6,741 nucleotides of DNA from Planctomycetota bacterium. Lineage in GTDB: Bacteria; Planctomycetota; Planctomycetia; Gemmatales; Gemmataceae. The translations under genes were made by a program, and so were the position numbers. The stretch covers positions 1 to 6,741 of the forward strand of contig JAGWVO010000198.1 of the NCBI GenBank assembly GCA_018970845.1, in the 5' to 3' direction. Numbering within the stretch: the stretch's first letter is position 1; each line of letters begins with the position of its first letter. Positions 5,145 through 6,741 of the stretch are shown here, piece by piece. Under the pieces are notes generated by a model. It was not told the origin of the DNA, did not search any database, and saw only the letters and a list, made by a program, of their open reading frames with translations.

Positions 5145-6568
5145 AGCGGCAGCACCGTGAGGGATGGTTCGAGCTTTCCCAAGCCTGAAAGAAGCAGGAG
5201 ATGCTGTCCCGGTTCGACGAGGCCCAGCGCCATGGCATGATGCCGGGCCGTCGCCTTGGGCCGGTCGAATTCCTCCTGGGTGATCACCCTCGGGATGACA
5301 CCCCAAAGCAGGCTCATCCTCCGGGCGACCCGCTCGTCGGTGGTGAGGGCCACAATCGGGGCCGATGGACGGGTGCTGCTGATGATGGCGGCCGATGTCC
5401 CGCCCTTGCTACGCACCATGATGGCGCGAACCCGGAGGTCCTGACTCAGTTGCGCCGTCGATCGGCCGATGGCCCTCCGCAGCGAAACGGCATGCATGCG
5501 GTCGGCGCTGTCCCCACGGGCCGCCGGTTGCCGGAACCCCGTCTCCAGCGATTGCCAGGCCTCCACCTTGCGGCAGATTCGGTCCATGGTCCGGACGGTG
5601 TCGATCGGATACTGTCCCCGGGCCGTTTCCGCCGAAAGCATAACCGCGTCGGCACCGGCGAAAACGGCGGTCGAGACATCGGATGCCTCGGCGCGGGTGG
5701 GCCGAGGCTGCGAGACCATCGATTCGAGCATTTGGGTGGCCACGATCACCGGCTTGGATTTGGCGCGCGCCTTTTCGATGATGTCGGCCTGGATGATCGG
5801 CACCATCTCAAGGGGCATCTCGACACCGAGGTCGCCCCGCGCCACCATCACCCCGTCGGCGGCCTCGAGGATGCCGTCGAGTGATTCAATCGCCTCGGGC
5901 TTTTCGATCTTGGCAATGATGGGCGTGCTTCGGCCCGCCGCGTCGATCACCTTGCGAAGGTCTTCGATGTCACCCGGCCTGCGGACAAACGACAGCGCCA
6001 GCAGGTCGACACCCTGCTTGAGGAGAAAGTCGGCGTCTTCCTTGTCCTTGGATGTGAGAGCCGAGGTGGACAGGTTCGATCCCGGAAGGTTCATCCCCTT
6101 CTTGTCGCCCAGGGTGCCGCCGTGGATCACCCGGCAATGCACCTCGCTTCCCTCGACGCGCAGGACGCGCAGTTCCAAAAGCCCGTCATCGAGCAGGATT
6201 CGCGCATCGGGACGCACATCCTGGTGAAGGTTGGCGTATTGCGAGGGAACAATTCCATCCGATCCGGGAACATCACGGGTGGTCACGACGATTTCGGCGC
6301 CCGTCTTCAGGACGACCGACCCGCCGGGGAACAACCCGACCCGTATCTTCGGGCCGCACAAATCACCCAGGATGGCGATGTGCTTCCGGGTCTGGTGCCC
6401 CAATTGCCGGACCCGGTTGATCACCTCGAGGTGCTGCTCGTGCGTTCCATGCGACAGGTTGAGCCGGAAAACATTGACGCCGGCTTCAACCAGCGCGGCA
6501 AGCATGTCGGGTTCCCGGCTCGAGGGGCCGACGGTGGCGACGATGCGCGTGCGGCGGTCGTGAGCCAT
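5141..6568 (-). CDS. pyk: pyruvate kinase
   Basis: 475 residues, the normal length. It catalyses the last step of glycolysis, phosphoenolpyruvate plus ADP to pyruvate plus ATP, in the cytosol. Motifs: TRIVATVGPSS (7-17), FRLNLSHG (34-41) with R35, N37, S39 and H40, GDLCGPKIRVG (68-78) opening the B domain, the active-site signature PIIAKIEKPEAI (216-227) with catalytic K220 and metal ligand E222, VMVARGDLGVE (240-250) with metal ligand D246, ATQMLESM (277-284) with T278, and RPTRAEASDVSTAVFAGADA (289-308). A normal C-terminal domain (about 355-475) contains RSKGGTSAAIISSTRPSAPI (386-405), so it should be a tetrameric, possibly allosteric enzyme. The ATG at 6568 is chosen because AGGAGG stands 7 bases upstream. 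The frame is open for 41 more codons upstream, but that part shows no pyruvate kinase similarity. It is first of a two-gene unit with the PII-type gene, overlapping by 4 bases. Confidence 0.97.
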   Translation of the reverse strand: MAHDRRTRIVATVGPSSREPDMLAALVEAGVNVFRLNLSHGTHEQHLEVINRVRQLGHQTRKHIAILGDLCGPKIRVGLFPGGSVVLKTGAEIVVTTRDVPGSDGIVPSQYANLHQDVRPDARILLDDGLLELRVLRVEGSEVHCRVIHGGTLGDKKGMNLPGSNLSTSALTSKDKEDADFLLKQGVDLLALSFVRRPGDIEDLRKVIDAAGRSTPIIAKIEKPEAIESLDGILEAADGVMVARGDLGVEMPLEMVPIIQADIIEKARAKSKPVIVATQMLESMVSQPRPTRAEASDVSTAVFAGADAVMLSAETARGQYPIDTVRTMDRICRKVEAWQSLETGFRQPAARGDSADRMHAVSLRRAIGRSTAQLSQDLRVRAIMVRSKGGTSAAIISSTRPSAPIVALTTDERVARRMSLLWGVIPRVITQEEFDRPKATARHHAMALGLVEPGQHLLLLSGLGKLEPSLTVLPL

Positions 6569-6575
6569 GACTGGC

Positions 6576-6581
6576 CCTCCT
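6576..6581 (-). promoter_or_regulatory. strong ribosome binding site of pyk
   Basis: On the minus strand AGGAGG is 7 bases before the ATG at 6568. This perfect Shine-Dalgarno sequence decides the start against upstream in-frame GTG codons. Confidence 0.8.
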
Positions 6582-6603
6582 GGGCGGGGAGAGGAGGCAA
6601 GGT

Positions 6604-6633
6604 TAAGCTGTGGACTCCCCGCCGGCGGGTCAA
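6604..6633 (-). promoter_or_regulatory. possible promoter of the pyk-PII unit
   Basis: On the minus strand TTGACC (6633 to 6628) matches five of six bases of a -35 element. The -10 is poor: AGCTTA with an 18-base spacer, or CAGCTT with 17. Position is right, about 35-65 bases before the start codon. A perfect palindrome fills the upstream half of the spacer and reaches into the -35 element (see next entry). The assignment is tentative. Confidence 0.3.
6618..6629. promoter_or_regulatory. 12-base perfect palindrome upstream of pyk, operator candidate
   Basis: CCCGCCGGCGGG reads the same on both strands. It starts in the last two bases of the candidate -35 and runs into the spacer, where a repressor would block polymerase. 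It is pure G+C, so in GC-rich DNA chance is a real alternative. Confidence 0.3.
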
Positions 6634-6741
6634 GGGCGCTTCGAAACGATTGCCGAAAGCCTGGCACCGATTTCACGGATTTGGCGCCCACATTCCTTCC
6701 TCGCGGCGGCGAAATCCGCCACTTTCGGCGAATCGGTTCCC
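6634..6741. other. upstream flank of pyk, nothing recognised
   Basis: These last 108 bases show no gene start or end, no RNA gene and no clear repeat that I can support. They probably belong to the pyk upstream region or to a gene whose identity cannot be read from this short piece. Confidence 0.4.

Noticed and set aside
5145..5306. Longer PII protein starting upstream inside pyk (167 residues)
   Set aside because: The extra part is an out-of-frame translation of the pyk C-terminus with no PII similarity. The GTG at 5144 fits the family length and the overlap.
6569..6691. 41-residue N-terminal extension of pyruvate kinase
   Set aside because: Pyruvate kinases begin just before TRIVATVGP, and a perfect AGGAGG stands before the ATG at 6568.

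Overview
This 6.7 kb window is GC-rich bacterial chromosome with five protein genes in three transcription units. The DUF1559-type C-terminal domain, a family found almost only in Planctomycetota, is the strongest taxonomic clue. It sits on a zinc-ribbon, one-transmembrane, Gly/Pro-rich protein, and the divergent ECF-type sigma factor also fits that phylum. The assignment to Planctomycetota is inference from protein style, not from a marker gene.

Left part (1-1527, minus strand): an ECF-like sigma70-family factor is followed, with a 4-base GTGA stop/start overlap, by a sigma54-dependent AAA+ activator whose 3' end lies outside the window. The activator has no receiver or other sensory domain before its AAA+ core. 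Two alternative transcription systems (sigma70-family and sigma54) are therefore translationally coupled in one operon.

Middle (1528-4403, plus strand): a 263-bp divergent intergenic region with several small inverted and direct repeats separates the sigma operon from an 870-residue predicted membrane protein. That protein has an N-terminal CxxC/CxxC zinc ribbon, a Lys-rich stretch, one membrane helix, three Gly/Pro/Ala-rich linkers and a C-terminal DUF1559-like domain. It lacks the type IV pilin-like N-terminus usual for DUF1559 proteins.

Right part (4404-6741): a 399-bp convergent gap holds no gene that I can support. It is followed by a minus-strand pair, pyruvate kinase (pyk) and a short PII-type signal protein, again joined by a GTGA overlap. 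The PII protein keeps the nucleotide-loop signature and the RQK of the T-loop. It has a diverged Y-x-G-x-x-Y segment and stops before the usual C-terminal Arg-x-Arg. The tight pairing of a carbon/nitrogen/energy sensor with the enzyme at the PEP-pyruvate node is the most interesting functional hint in the window.

I saw no CRISPR array, tRNA, rRNA, insertion sequence or phage gene.
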